A DNA stretch of 64,000 bases from Effrenium voratum (Eukaryota; Sar; Dinophyceae; Suessiales; Symbiodiniaceae): NCBI GenBank assembly GCA_963377175.1, contig CAUJNA010001735.1, positions 743,106 through 807,105 on the forward strand, in the 5' to 3' direction. The notes beneath the pieces were generated by a model, which was not told the origin of the DNA, did not search any database, and saw only the letters and a list, made by a program, of their open reading frames with translations. The position numbers and the translations under genes were made by a program. Shown piece by piece: positions 1 through 10,965 of this stretch; position 1 is the stretch's first letter; each line of letters begins with the position of its first letter.

Positions 1-325
1 TCAAAGGGAGTCTATCATTGCTGGCGTTTCATATGTTCCCATGTTGGTTTTAATGGTACTCAGCACTACTGTCGTTTCATATTTTCCCCTGTTGGTTTCA
101 AAGGGAGTCTATCACTACTGTTTGCTTTTTGATTTTTCATCGATGGTTTTAAAGTTACTCTGTCACTACTGGCGTTTTATATTTTCCGCTGCTGGTTTCA
201 AAGGGAGTCTGCCATTACTGGCGGTTTATATTTTCCCTGTTGGTTTTAAAGGTACTCTATCACTACTGGCGTTTTATATGCTCCGCTTTTGGTTGAATCG
301 GAGTTTATCACTACTGGAAATGTGT
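1..325. repeat. 49-bp tandem repeat array, truncated by window edge
   Basis: About seven imperfect units recur every 48-51 bp, marked by TTGGTTT at about 44, 92, 143, 192, 240 and 289. The unit reads roughly GGTTTCAAAGGGAGTCTATC, then ACTACTGGCGTTT and ATATTTTCCC. The open frame across it is a by-product of the array. A single relic unit lies at 29468-29506. Confidence 0.85.
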
Positions 326-339
326 TCCCATGTTTTCCA

Positions 340-1530
340 GGGCAACAAAGCAAAGGGAAGTAGGTCTTGCCCTAAGCACCAAGAATTCCTCAAAAAGGTG
401 AATCCCAAAACCTTTCAAAGGAGGTCTCTTTCCCCCTTTGACGATGCTTAGGGTGTTGTGTGAGACGCGTCTCTTCCCGTGAAGGTTGTCTTCGAGTCAA
501 ACCTCCGTCCCTCAAACACGAGTGAAGAACGAGTTTTGCGAAGAGCAACCAAAGTTTGAGAGTCCAATTGTGGGTTCTTTCAAGATGACCCAGGTATGCT
601 TCAATGTCACACTCCAATCTGCGGGTCGGTCGCAATGCAGTTGCCGTTGCGATGTCAGCTTCTCCATTCGGAGCACCCAGGACTTGCATCTCAGCGATGC
701 CACGCGGCTGGCAATGGGGCAATGGGGCAATGGACGACTTGCGGCCTAAAAAGGCCGCCCTTGGAGCCTCAAACTATGGGGGGGCCCCTCGTTTTTTTGC
801 TGGCGGGAAGCCAAAGAAGACAGCTGAAAGAGCCTCCGCTTCAACAACAAAACGGTTGCCGTTTGTCTGTTTTGGTGTTGTGTTGGGGGGGTTCTTTTCG
901 ACTCACCAAGTTGCATGTTGGCGAACCAAAGACACCTTGGAAGGGACATCATTCCAAGAAACGGACTCCCAAACGGAAAAATGGCTATCAAACTTGCTAT
1001 GTGACCTCCTTCTTTCTTTCTTTGGGGGGGGGCTGGCTAGTAGTCAGCAGGACTCTTGAACACCCCTGGCTGATCAACATGATGCACTACTGGGTGAACC
1101 TGAAACGGCCCTCCTGTTTGAAGGAGAAGCCGACCTTGTACAAGCACGGAACCGTTGAAATCGAACAGGCATGAAACCGGATGGGACCTCTGTCAATATC
1201 TGGAGCAAACAAAGATTTGCTTTGCCAGAACAGGGGCTGTTTGCAGCAGGTAGTCTTGATCTTCCAGGGCGGAGAATCAAGAACCAGCATGTTTCAACTT
1301 GACTGCTTTTGGACACTCGAGGATGCACAAATCCCTCATCCAGGTTCTGACCCAAGTGTCCGGACTTCATACTTTTTGGGTTTTGGTGCCATTTTAGCCC
1401 AGACGCTCCAAATACACCGGACAGCAGTGGTGAGCCCCCCCAAGGTGGGTGCCGGGCCAGGCTCCGGGATCCGGTCGTTGTGAGGGCCCGGGCTGCGGTC
1501 GTCGGGCGGGTCCTCGGTGTTGTTAGGTGG
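340..1530. other. Mostly unassigned; weak coding-like patches
   Basis: No confident gene. A possible exon at about 481-594 ends in a good donor (GACCCAG then GTATGC). Around 1070-1340 two overlapping frames both look coding-like, and one is broken by stops near 1160 and 1300. This may be a decayed gene or mobile-element remnant. I could not choose a frame or name a family. Confidence 0.25.
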
Positions 1531-1625
1531 GTGTGGCTCAAATTAAAGAGCTGGGGGTACGCAGGTCTTGGTCGTTTTTTCAATCCAAGGGGCCCAAAAA
1601 TGGGTACCACCTTTTGAGCCACAGC
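1531..1625. mobile_element. IE8 TIR element, copy 1
   Basis: Short element with inverted ends: TGTGGCTCAAA on the left and TTTTGAGCCACAG on the right. The second copy is at 15937-16045. No coding capacity. The right end finishes in CACAG, which could act as a splice acceptor, but no flanking exon was established here. Confidence 0.5.
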
Positions 1626-1961
1626 CAGGTTGAATTCCCCCTTCTTGCATTGACTTAAAAGAGCAAGAAAAGGAAAGCCGATGCCATTTAGGGGGGTGCC
1701 CTAGTTTGAGACGCCTCCAGATTTTCCAGCTTAGGTTTCATTTCAAGGATCCTCCGAGTTGGCTTATCCTAGTGTGATTCGACTGTTTTTCTTGGCCCTG
1801 GGGAGTTGGTCGCTGTGGGTTCGCCATCCAGGAATTTTGGCCGTGCAGAATCATTGACGTGGGCAAAAGTTGTTGAAAGCTACAAGCGTCACTGCTGCTT
1901 CAAAAGGGAAGCAGGAATCCAACGTTCCCACTGAAAACACCCCTTCGGTGGATTGAGAGAC

Positions 1962-3122
1962 ATGGCCTTGAAAAGCAGCAGCGGGGTTTGGACAGGTCCT
2001 TGGAATGCTTTAGGAAGCATTCCGGCATTCCTCGCAACTCGTTTCCAAATCCTCCAGGGCTATCAGAGGCTGCGCCACTTGGTTTGGTGAAGGTCCATTC
2101 ACCCCTTTCAACTTTTCCCTCTTGTTTCCCCAGATATGGTCAGACCTGATCTCCCCAACCTTCTTCTGCCTTCGGCATGTCGTTTAGTTCGGGATTCTGT
2201 TTCTCACCTTGCCCCGATATTTGAAGTGGTTCTTTTAGTTTTGGGGTTCTGTTCATACTGTGGATGGACTAAATCCTGCACCACCAAAGAAGCCATGGAA
2301 ACCATTGTTCGTTGGAATTTACAAGCATTACAAGGGAATCCTCTGAAACCAGGGTTTCTCAGGTGCGAACTGGATTTCGCCACCATTTACATCACAGCCC
2401 CAGCGTCTGGTCGTCCGGTGCTTCGGTGCTTCGGGTTTTTTCGGCTTCGACCGGGCCAGGCCCGGGCCAGACACGGCTCGGGGAGTGGATCCGCTTTGCC
2501 CTGGAAGCCCAAGGACGCGCTTACGACCCGACGTCGACGTCGACTGCGACTCCGAGTCCAAAGCGTTTGGAGACCTCCAGGGGTTGTTGGAGGAAACATG
2601 TTGGATTTCCTGGAGTTTGGAGTTTGGGGGAAACTTTTTTGGGGGGGAAACATTTTTGGAGTTTGGAGATCTGCTTACCCTGTCTCTAGAGACCCCTATC
2701 GTGTACTTGGATGCACAATACCTGGCGACTGGAGTGAAAGCCCTGGGTCAGAGGGACCAGGAAGGCACAAGTTACCCAGTCATGGTTGTTGTTGGGAAAC
2801 ATTGGAAACATTTTCGCTTGCTGTGGTCTAGTGGTTGAAATCCAACCGCTTAACTGCTAAAATGTAGAGTTTTGCTCCCCTTCCAACGTCAACCGAGTTT
2901 GGGAGGGCGGCTTTTCAAAAACATTTGAATTGTCTAGGTCCCCCAGCTAGGTGCCCTCTCACCAACTTTTTTGGGGGAGGGTTCTCCTACTGAAATAGAC
3001 TACAGAAAAAAGGGTACCCTTATTCCAACCTCTCGACTGGAGGACCTAGTTGTAAGTGCCTGAGCTTCTGTGGAAGGGGCAGTGTACTGCAGCTCAAGCC
3101 TAGATTAAGTCATCATCATAAG
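1962..3122 (+). CDS. Six-exon gene fragment (5' end with ATG), unknown function
   Basis: Exon model with matching phases: 1962-2081, 2134-2181, 2471-2582, 2690-2830, 2898-2937, 3050-3122. It starts at an ATG in GACATGG. The first exon begins MALKSSSGVWTGPWNALG; later pieces read TRLGEWIRFALEAQG, PIVYLDAQYLATGVKALG and SCKCLSFCGRGSV. The acceptor before 2134 follows a strong pyrimidine tract ending CCCCAG, and the last exon ends AAG before GTAAGG, a consensus donor. Third codon positions favour G/C. The fourth intron is an IE6 copy and the fifth an IE1 copy, each removed without breaking the frame. The 3' part was not found. I do not recognise the family. Phase agreement across five junctions supports the model, but it is untested against RNA. 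Confidence 0.5.
2831..2897 (+). mobile_element. IE6 element acting as a 67-nt intron, copy 1
   Basis: Runs from TCTA/GTGGTTGAAATCC to CGTCAACCGAG. A second copy at 33847-33911 has the same ends. Removing GTGG...CCGAG joins exons 2690-2830 and 2898-2937 in phase. The left part resembles a tRNA A-box (TGGTCTAGTGG), but no convincing B-box follows, so tRNA ancestry is only a possibility. Confidence 0.55.
2934..3049 (+). mobile_element. IE1 element acting as an intron, copy A
   Basis: TIRs CTAGGTCCCCCAG and CTGGAGGACCTAG. Core motifs are a G-run, ACT(A/G)AAATAGACTACAG, and TTCCAACCTCTC near the 3' end. The element is flanked by TTGT on both sides, a possible 4-bp target duplication. Splicing 2938-3049 (GT...AG) joins a frame reading FELS then SCKCLSFC. 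Confidence 0.75.
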
Positions 3123-4232
3123 GTAAGGTGTGTAAGCGCTCTTCGCCCCTATTGCCCTCTTTCCAATAATGACAGGTTTGAAGACTGGTCCATTTCTATT
3201 GTCGCAAGGGTCTTGCTCTCCCGAACGAATCGCACAGGCAATGGGGGTAGCGGAAAGCATCTACAGCTCATTTGCGCACAGAAAAAAGAAGAAGTATATA
3301 CGTGCATGGGTGTGTGTGTGTGTAGTGTGTCTTGTTCAAGGTTGGACCGAAGACACACCCATATGGATCATCCAAGTACTGGCCATCGCACTTGTTTCAC
3401 TTCCCTTCAGAGGCGATCCCTTCGGGCACTAGGTTTCCATGATGAAAGGTGGCCTTCTCCTACTGGTCTGCATTCATGTTTTGTTTCTTAAGGAGACTGA
3501 GACCTACCATGACACCGAACCTTTTGCCAATTTTGGGGGGTCCACTTGCGGACAAATCTGTGATCTCGTGCGAGGCGAGTGCAAAGCATCCCGAGATGAA
3601 CCCCAATCATGACCGCTGGATAATGCATTCATCCCGCCACTCATGTCGGAGTAATCCGTTCTCCCTGATAAATACCCGCCCCCCTCCAAATACCGCATAA
3701 AGCCACTCCGTGAGCAGAGCAATGGATTTAATAATAGGGTCCCAGAAAGGTTCTGCTACGGTCCTCGTCCAAATCCGGTCGCACAAAAACCGTAAGGCAC
3801 ATGATTTGTTTTATGAATTAACAATCATATTTGAATTTACAGGCTAAATTCACATATCTTTGGGGGCAGTCAGAGAGGCCCCTAAAACAACTGAAGTTGG
3901 GGTGGGCAGTATAGGGAAATGTTGGGTCTAAGGAAAATACTATCAAAAGGGGGCACTTGTCAATAGGGGGACATGTTGTTGAAAAAAGGCAGCCACGTTT
4001 AAGCCCAAGCACACCTGTGCAGGTTTGAAAAAAACCATAGGCTGGTGGTGCGGGACAAACCGCTGGGCTTTCATGCTTTTAAGAACACCATTTTGGTTGT
4101 ACACCAGAAAAAGTTTGGACTCGTTTGTTGCCACCCCAGGAAGTAAGGCAGAGTCCGTCTCGGGAACATGGAAGAACACCAAAGAAAAGCCCAGAGACGC
4201 AGACTCAGCTTTGCTGCTGGGTCGCTTTCCAG
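3123..4232. other. No confident gene
   Basis: Contains a short TG run near 3308 and scattered weak open frames. Nothing with convincing splice sites plus G/C-third codon bias was seen. Possible small exons near 3260-3300 could not be supported. Confidence 0.3.
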
Positions 4233-4390
4233 GATTTTACCGAATGGAAGACGGGCACTTCGTGGCCATCCGGGACACCTCTTTCCTTCCGTCCTTGCTG
4301 GCGCCGGATTCGCAGAACCTGGAGATTTGCGCCGCGGCACGACGTGTCAAGGGGCAGAAATGGGCCACTTCGGGTCAAGGGGCACCGTTG
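4233..4390 (+). CDS. Probable exon, unknown protein
   Basis: Follows a pyrimidine-rich acceptor (TCGCTTTCCAG). The frame reads GFYRMEDGHFVAIRDTSF and then LPSLLAPDSQNLEICAAAR, with G/C-rich third positions. The 3' boundary is unclear because no good GT donor follows; a GC donor or a donor near 4340 is possible. Family not recognised. Confidence 0.35.
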
Positions 4391-4950
4391 ATGGGATGTT
4401 TGGCCCGTACTGCTGGCCCAAGTGCCAGCCTTTTCGATGTGCAACCAAAAGAATGCCGCACAAATTCCCCGTGTTGAGGTCCCACCGGGAGATTGGCGTA
4501 ATGACCGGTCAGCTGTGGGAGAAACTTGGGTCTCAGTCCCTCTACCCCAAGCAAGTGATGTGGCATTGAGGGAAGCATGTCTGCAAATGGCATGTGCATC
4601 TGAAGTGAGAAGCGAAAACCTACGAATTTGAAGGTTTGGGGCTATTCCCAACCATACATAGACTCCAAATGCCATCCCTCCAACAATTTTAGAATCTGGA
4701 GGGTGGAACACTGTGTTCCTTTTGCGAACCCCCCTCCCTTTCCTGGATTGTTGGTATGTACCTTTGATGCCTTTGTTTGGTTAGGAATCAAGTGGCGAAG
4801 GGTTGGGTGCGGTTGTGACTCAGTGAGTCACGTGACATTTCTGAGACGCATCAGGATGAATGTATGAAGCGCTCTTTCTGGTCTTTGAGGCGGAAACTGG
4901 TCTTACCTGTTTCTGATGGATGTAGTGGCTCGACCATCTCACCATTGTCA

Positions 4951-4986
4951 ATATATATATATATATATATATATATATCTATATAT
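4951..4986. repeat. (AT)n microsatellite
   Basis: About 14 AT dinucleotides followed by a short interrupted stretch. Immediately downstream, 5002-5068 may be a small exon reading REIAVSCAFLDSSGTTVS, with acceptor CGGGAG and donor CTCCG before GTGACT; support for that exon is weak. Confidence 0.7.
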
Positions 4987-5559
4987 GTGAATCTCCGGGA
5001 GCCCGGGAAATCGCGGTGAGCTGCGCATTTCTGGACTCCAGTGGAACCACTGTCTCCTTTGAGCTCCGGTGACTCCAGGTAAGCGCTTCAGCCGGCACTT
5101 CTTCCTTGCCTTCATGGAGCCAAGGGCCCAGCCGTTTTGATTTTGAGCTCGGGGCTGGGGGCTGGGGGTTGGGGAAGCACATCCCCCCATGTGTTGCAGG
5201 CGTGGGCGTGGGCGGTTGGTTTCTGAAAAGAAAGAAAGGGTCGGGGAAGCCGCACTTCCACAAATGTGGGTTTCATCGGATGTGTGTGTTTTGCGTGTTT
5301 TGCGTTTTTTTTTTGGGGGGGGTACTTCCAAGAAAGGAGACACCCATGATTCAACCGGGCATTGAAAGCTTCTTCGGGACTCGAGCTTCTGAAAGGAGGG
5401 GAGGTGAATGTGGTGTGAACTATTGCCAACTGCCAATCTGTACACGCCCTCGCCCGAGATACGACAGCAGAGAGAGCCGCTAGTCCATTGAACCTTCCGG
5501 GAACATCTTGCAGCCTGGGCACTTAGGCCTCTAAGGGGTGCCTGTAATGTCGTATCATC

Positions 5560-5731
5560 TGTGTTTGGAATATGTCAAGCGCGCAGCTTTTCATGTTGCT
5601 TCGACCGTGATTCACTTGTCCGCAATGTCCACAATGTGCACATGTCGCACATATTTCTCGCGAAATCATTCGCAGAGATCATCTTTGCAAGACTTCTTCC
5701 CGGCGCTGGATTGTGGCTCAAGTGTGTTGTT
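5560..5731 (+). CDS. Possible exon, frame ambiguous
   Basis: Two frames stay open. The better one reads FGICQARSFSCCFDRDSLV and continues to LLPGAGLWLK. It runs directly into the CTTT/ATTT microsatellite. No clear splice sites were found, so this could be chance. Confidence 0.22.
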
Positions 5732-5755
5732 GCCTTTCTTTCTTTCTTTCTTTCT

Positions 5756-5794
<39 letters not shown>

Positions 5795-5797
5795 TTA
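5732..5797. repeat. (CTTT)n(ATTT)n microsatellite
   Basis: Five CTTT units pass into about twelve ATTT units. The R1 repeat begins where this run ends, at TTATTAACC, which may mark an insertion point. Confidence 0.85.
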
Positions 5798-6775
5798 ACC
5801 AGGCTCCCGCCTGCTGCCGCCGACCCTCGGCGCATTAAGGGAAAAGTCACAAGGACCGGTCCTGAAACACGTCCGCAAACCCGGGGACCACTTAGAAGAT
5901 CCTCTACGACCACAAACAAGGATTAACGGAAAAGTCAGAAATAGGGCAGCTAGTCCGTTAATTACCGCTTGGGCCGGCTTGCGCCCAAGTCACTTCGAGT
6001 TGGCGCCTCTCCCGGGGTCGCCCTGAAACTGGCCCTGGACCGGTCGCCGGCAGGGACCGGGACTTGGGACCCTATCCAGGCTGGTCCCAGTCTGGCGCGG
6101 TTTGACTCGACGTATTGGACTCTCTTGCAGAATAGATCCAGGGATCCTCTACTACCACAAGGATTAACGGAAAAGTCAGACAGATGACAGCTCCGTCAAT
6201 AACCGCACGGGCCGGTTTGTGCCGAAGTCACGTTGAGCTGGTCCTAGAAACAAGGCTGTTGGTCCCCCTCAACTGGTCGCAGTCAGTGACGACCTGGGAC
6301 CCTGTCCAGCGTCCTGGGTGCCAGTCCGGAAAGGTCGCACCACAACAATTTGAAGTACCAGCGGTCACACCAGGACTCGATCCCGGGACCGGCTTCCCAG
6401 ACTGGTCCCAGGACCGGTCCCAGGACCAGTCCCAGGACCAAACCCCGGTCCTGGGATTGGTCCTGGGACCAGTCCCAGGACTGGTCCCGGGACTGCTCCC
6501 GGGACCGGTCCTGGGACCGGTCCCGGGACCGGTCCCAGCACCGGCTTTGGCTGACTGCAAGTAATCTGAAACAGCAGAACCAGGGTCCCAGGACCAGTCC
6601 CAGGACCGGTCCCAGGACTGGTCCCAGGACTGGTCCCAGGACCGGTCCCGGACCACTGGGATGTGGGTTCGGGCGTGCCCCCCAGGGACTATATTGATTC
6701 CAATCACTTCCAGTTGCATCCCACGCCGGTCCCCTCTGCAGGAGGCTGGGACGGGAGGCAGAGGGTCGGCGGATT
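5792..6775. repeat. R1 long dispersed repeat, copy 1 (984 bp)
   Basis: Shares start (TTATTAACCAGGCTCCCGCC) and end (GAGGGTCGGCGGATT) with 35860-36730, and long near-identical blocks between. The two ends hold inverted similarity around CCGCCGACCCTC. Internally (6370-6650) it carries a minisatellite of GGGACCAGTCCCA-like half-palindromes. No clear protein. Unclassified non-autonomous repeat; R1 copies differ mostly by deletions in copy 2. Confidence 0.75.
6370..6650. repeat. CCAGGACYGGTCC minisatellite inside R1
   Basis: Units of about 11-13 bp alternate CCCAGGACCAGTC and CCCGGGACCGGTC, each nearly its own reverse complement, so either strand can fold into many small hairpins. The open frames through it on both strands are artefacts of the repeat. 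Confidence 0.8.
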
Positions 6776-6824
6776 TTTGTGTGTGTGCTGTTGTTGTTTT
6801 TCCCCGCAACCGTTGCGCCAAAAA

Positions 6825-6953
6825 TCTTCTTGGACCCAAGTCCTTTCGAGTGGATCGCTTCCAAATTGTTGGCTCAGGAGCCCTTCGGAGGCCTCCATTC
6901 AGAAGATCTTCTCCACGCGCATCTGACGGATCGAGTCGGGGTCAGCGGGTCGG
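6825..6953 (+). CDS. Probable exon, unknown protein
   Basis: Frame reads FLDPSPFEWIASKLLAQEPF then GGLHSEDLLHAHLTD with strong G/C third positions. It sits about 50 bp after R1. No canonical AG acceptor lies close upstream, so the 5' boundary may be non-canonical or altered by the R1 insertion. Function unknown. Confidence 0.38.
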
Positions 6954-7019
6954 GCTTGGGAGGTTGGGAGTCAGGGAGTGAGGGACCGGTTTGGGGGGAT
7001 GCCCAAAGAAAGGAAGCCA

Positions 7020-8190
7020 TAGGCGAGGATTTTTTGTGTTTTTGATAGCTGGTCTGGTGTTTTTTTTTTCAGGCGGGCGCTGCAAATCTACAGCATGTTA
7101 CGTGTTTAGCTGAGAAGGCTGGTGCGAGCCAGGGAGCTAAATCGGGCCATGTTGATTGTTTTGGAGAGGACCTCTGAAGGTCAGGTGCGAGAAAAGGGGC
7201 TCGTTTTTTTTTTCAATGCTGGGAATGCTTTCTGGGTGAAGGAGTTTTTTGTTATGGGGGGGGGGGGGGGGGCGGGTTCAGGTTTGGCTTAATCGGCTTA
7301 ATCTTGACCTCCATTGAACAGTTATTTGGAGTCTTTCTTTGACAAACTTGCAGGTTGCGATTGGTAGGGAATGACCCAAGCAGGGTTGGGAATGAACCGG
7401 AAGGGGATTCCCCACAAAGCCACAAGTGTTGGTGTATAGGTGTCACTGTCATTCCATTCCTCATTGTCTGCTGAGAACTAGCAAGTGTTCGGCAGCCCTC
7501 GTGCAGTCCACTTTCCATGTGGGGTCTCACAAAAGAAATGGTTAAAACATGTCGGCTCCCAAAATGGTGTCCATAGGTGAAAAAACATGTTGGTTTCCCG
7601 CATGGTTTCCGCCAAGCAATGTCGGGGGTCCGAAAATCAGAAGGAGAAGCATATCTCCTGAAAAACATGGCAAGGTTGTTGAAGGTATCCTTGAGTTTTA
7701 GGAACTCGGGTAAATGGAGTTGCGGCAGGGTGTATTTTGGAGAGTCCACATGGTCTCAATTTCCTTGCGAGTGGAAAAATGGAATTGAGGGACCAAGGTG
7801 GGGATATTCTGGGCTTCGCATTTTGAACTACTTGTGGCCCTATGATGGAGGGTTCTTTGCTATGGATCCTGTATTTCAGGTGATCTTCCACAACCAGAGG
7901 TGTGGGTGTTTCTTGGACTTCGATTGGGCCAACAAGTGTTGAGTATTTGTTGTCACTCAGCTTGTGCCATGGGTTTTGGGTAGGTCAGCTGGTTTCGCTG
8001 AAGAGTCGTGCCTGTGGCGGTTCCCTAAGAATCACGGGATGTCACGCTGACAGGAGGCTCAAACCGATTCAATCCACTTATGACCTATGCAGTCAGGCCG
8101 TCAAATCTAGAGACCCCCTTTTGGCACCTTTTGGAATGTAAGGGAAGCGCCCTCCAATCATGAGTTGCAGACCCCTTTTAACTCCCCAAG
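7020..8190. other. No confident gene; poly-G run and repeat relics
   Basis: Has a 17-base poly-G run ending at about 7272. At 7447-7490 lies a relic of a dispersed sequence, TCATTGTCTGCTGAGAAC, also seen at 21147-21190 and 47076-47115. Open frames on the minus strand at 7252-7749 lack codon bias and are read as non-coding. Confidence 0.4.
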
Positions 8191-8191
8191 C

Positions 8192-8318
8192 CTTTGTTGC
8201 ATTTTGCCAAGGGATGTTAGGACTGAGCAACTTTTGTGCCAAAAAAATGGGTTTTCCCGAATTAAACCCACTAAAAGTTAAACTCACTTTTAGCAGGGGA
8301 GCGGATTTCGCAACCGAG
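8192..8318 (+). mobile_element. IE2 TIR element, copy a, with 4-bp TSD
   Basis: Ends CTTTGTTGC and GCAACCGAG are inverted repeats of each other. It is flanked by AAGC at 8188-8191 and AAGC at 8319-8322. The interior has CCAAGGGATGTTAGGACTG, AATTAAACCCACTAAAAG and TCACTTTTAGCAGGGGAG. The AG end directly precedes a coding-like segment. Confidence 0.8.
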
Positions 8319-8542
8319 AAGCATCGTTGAGAGCATCGCCACAGATTTCTTCCCCAAGGATTCTGACGCTGAACCTCACTGCCGGCATCCCAGAGGAGGC
8401 GGCACATGAAAAAATCGGCGGGTCCGAAAACACCTGGTCCGGTGCAGTGGTAGTTCACCTCCCCGTTGTGCTGGGACTGAAGATGCACCAGCTGGGAGAG
8501 TCATTTAGCCGGACTTGTTGTGGTCTCCACGGCACGGCGTGA
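8319..8542 (+). CDS. Probable terminal exon after IE2, unknown protein
   Basis: Entered in phase 2 directly after the CCGAG end of IE2, or from a later acceptor near 8358. Reads ILTLNLTAGIPEEAAHEK, then VVVHLPVVLGLKMHQLG, and ends with TGA at 8540-8542. Third positions are mostly G/C. The hydrophobic VVVHLPVVLGL stretch is too short to call a membrane segment. Family not recognised. Confidence 0.5.
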
Positions 8543-8706
8543 GCAGTACCTGTGGTACCTGGGGGGATCTGAACTGCCAACTTTAGTGGCCCGGCCAGGT
8601 CTTATACTGTCCGAGTAGCATCGCCTAGTTGTGAGAGTGCTTCAAAAATGCCTTTGGTGCAATTTGGTGCTGTTGAATCAACCCCCACCCTCACCGAGAG
8701 TTTCAG

Positions 8707-8855
8707 ACGTGAAGAAAACGAAAATCCGGGTGAAGCTGTCAAGCAAAACAGCGCGCGTGCGACAGGTCATGCAGAACTTGACGAGATCCTTCTGGTCCAT
8801 GCGCTTGCACCCGAACGTCGAGGCACGGACATCCGTGGTGCAGCGCAGAACTCTG
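8707..8855 (+). CDS. Probable internal exon, basic protein
   Basis: Acceptor GAGTTTCAG at 8706 and donor CTCTG before GTTTTG. The best-biased frame reads VKKTKIRVKLSSKTARVRQV and then MQNLTRSFWSMRLHPNVEAR, rich in Lys and Arg. A second frame (REENENPGEAVKQ...) is also open but has weaker third-position bias. Function unknown. Confidence 0.42.
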
Positions 8856-8859
8856 GTTT

Positions 8860-9940
8860 TGCAACTCTCCCTTCTGGATTTTGGTTTCCAAGTAGGCAAC
8901 TCATATGAAATCATGACAAAAGCGCTTGGGTGCAAAAACCGAGGGCCCAGGACGCACCCTTCTGCCCAGTTTCCCCAAGGTCCGGGATCCACAAATTTGG
9001 ATCCTGGACACTGATGAATCCAGTCCGGTCATGTCGGTCCTCTCGGATCCTTGTTTTCCTGTCTGTCTGGGAAATAGGACAGCAATGGAAGAGAAGAGTT
9101 GAAATTCCATGTCTGGATAGTGCCGGGATCTATCAGAGGTGTTCTTGAAAGGAGTACCCTTTATGAGCTTGTAAGGAGACAGGAAAAAGGATCGATCCGA
9201 GAGGTCAGACTAGGAATTGGCAGAAGCACCGGCAGAAGCGCTTGTTTAAATTGTTGCTTGGTTTGTTTCTTTCTGATAGACAGGCGTCTTTACTCGGGCG
9301 GTGTTGAAGAGTACAAGAAACGGATGAAAGGAGGTCATGTTGCCAAACGTTGCGGGAGCCTTTGGAAGGACTTAAGTATTGGTTGCCAGCTGGATGCAAA
9401 AAGGGAAGTTGTTCGTTGTTTGCTTGTGGGGGGGGGGGGTTAATCAGGTGCCAAGATTATTCGGAGTAGGGGAGTTCGATTGGTGCAGACCAGTTTGTCG
9501 GGCGATTGTTGCTTTAGGCATACACTTGTGTGGATGTGGTGTGGAGTTCCTATTCAAATCATCTACATGTCTTGTTGACCTCAACGATCAAGGATGGGGG
9601 CGGGTGCTGTTCAACCAAGGGTGAAACGCCACAGCACGTGAATCGACCCGGGCTTGAGCGCCCACAAATATTCTTGGCCAATTAGGATCCAACCCCCTGG
9701 CCTACCTTTCTGGTTTCCCCCAAAATCCGTTTGGTTTGACCTCAGGGTCCCATGTTTGTCGATTTTGGGGCAGGTTGTGGTGCCTTGCGCTTTTCCCTGA
9801 ATGAAGGTTGCTTCCTTGGCGGAGGTGGGTGGGAAATATGGCTGCAATTCACGCTCCATGAGTGCGGGTTGCCCTCTCTGCAAAAGCAGGTCTTTCTGTC
9901 AGCCATGACCCTAACTGGCCTGGGACATTCTCACTGGTTT
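8860..9940. other. No confident gene
   Basis: An open frame at 9099-9443 (114 codons) lacks G/C third-position bias and shows no splice structure, so I do not call it. A poly-G run lies near 9429. Nothing else was supported. Confidence 0.35.
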
Positions 9941-10069
9941 TCTGGTGAAATCGGGTTTGGAGGTGCCGCTTTTTGTTTTTCACTATCAACGGTTTTTGCT
10001 TAGTGGCTCAGGCGGGCGGATTGGTGTGGTCGGTTGGTTGCTTGGTTACCTGCTCGCTGCTTGCTTGGG

Positions 10070-10263
<194 letters not shown>

Positions 10264-10309
10264 GTCTCTTGGCTACTCGCTTAGTTGCTTGGTCGCCAAC
10301 TTTCGCGGC

Positions 10310-10430
10310 GCACCAGTCGACTGCAGGTGGACACGCCAGGCCAGAAACTGGCAGCACAACTCTTACAGGCAGGGACCGAACACCCAACGCAGCAGTGGTG
10401 GCGCCACTTGGGGGATGGCGTTTGGTTCCC
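10310..10430 (+). CDS. Possible exon after the CTTG array
   Basis: Frame reads RLQVDTPGQKLAAQLLQAG and then TEHPTQQWWRHLG with G/C third positions. Boundaries are not resolved. Unknown function. Confidence 0.33.
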
Positions 10431-10854
10431 ATGTTGTACGATTTGAAGGGAAACCAAGAGGGAAACCACAATTTTGAAGGAGGGGGTTCCCCTATATTTT
10501 CAAACGCGCCCAGTTTTTGCGAAACACCGACCGCTTCCGTTTTTTTTTTGCGCGGGATAAGCTCCCGACTCAGCCGGCTGTGGTCTGAATCAACCCACAA
10601 AGTCCGTCCAGATGGTAATAGTTTCCTTTTTGTAGTGATTTATGAGGCACTTACGGACGCATTCGGATTAGGGGTCCCTCCTATTTTGAGCAGCCAGGTA
10701 GCGTCGTTACTGTTCCCGAAAACTCTTGGGCCAAAGCTGCTAGTTGCCAGGAAGGACATCAAACCAGGTTCAACGGAATCCGAGCCCATAAGTTGTGTTT
10801 CGGTTTCCTGTGAGTTTTGTTCACAGATTCAGGCTCGCCAATTTGCATCATGAT

Positions 10855-10965
10855 AGAAGCTAGAGTTTGGAGGCATTCCCTGGAACGACGAATTGCCTTT
10901 GTCGCAGCTGCCAATGTGCCAATCCCGGACCCAATGAAGCGGTCGCCTGCAGATATGCATATGTA
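10855..10965 (+). CDS. Possible exon
   Basis: Open frame from ATG at about 10850: MIEARVWRHSLERRIAF then VAAANVPIPDPMKRS. It ends near a short TA-rich run (10975-11010). Moderate codon bias, no firm splice sites. Confidence 0.25.

Noticed and set aside
2823..2897. tRNA gene or tRNA-derived SINE
   Set aside because: TGGTCTAGTGG resembles an A-box, but there is no B-box, no cloverleaf and no CCA-proximal stem; the segment is better read as the IE6 intron.
6228..6864. Trp/Asp/Gly-rich ORFs of about 200 codons on the minus strand
   Set aside because: Driven by the GGGACCAGTCCC minisatellite inside R1.
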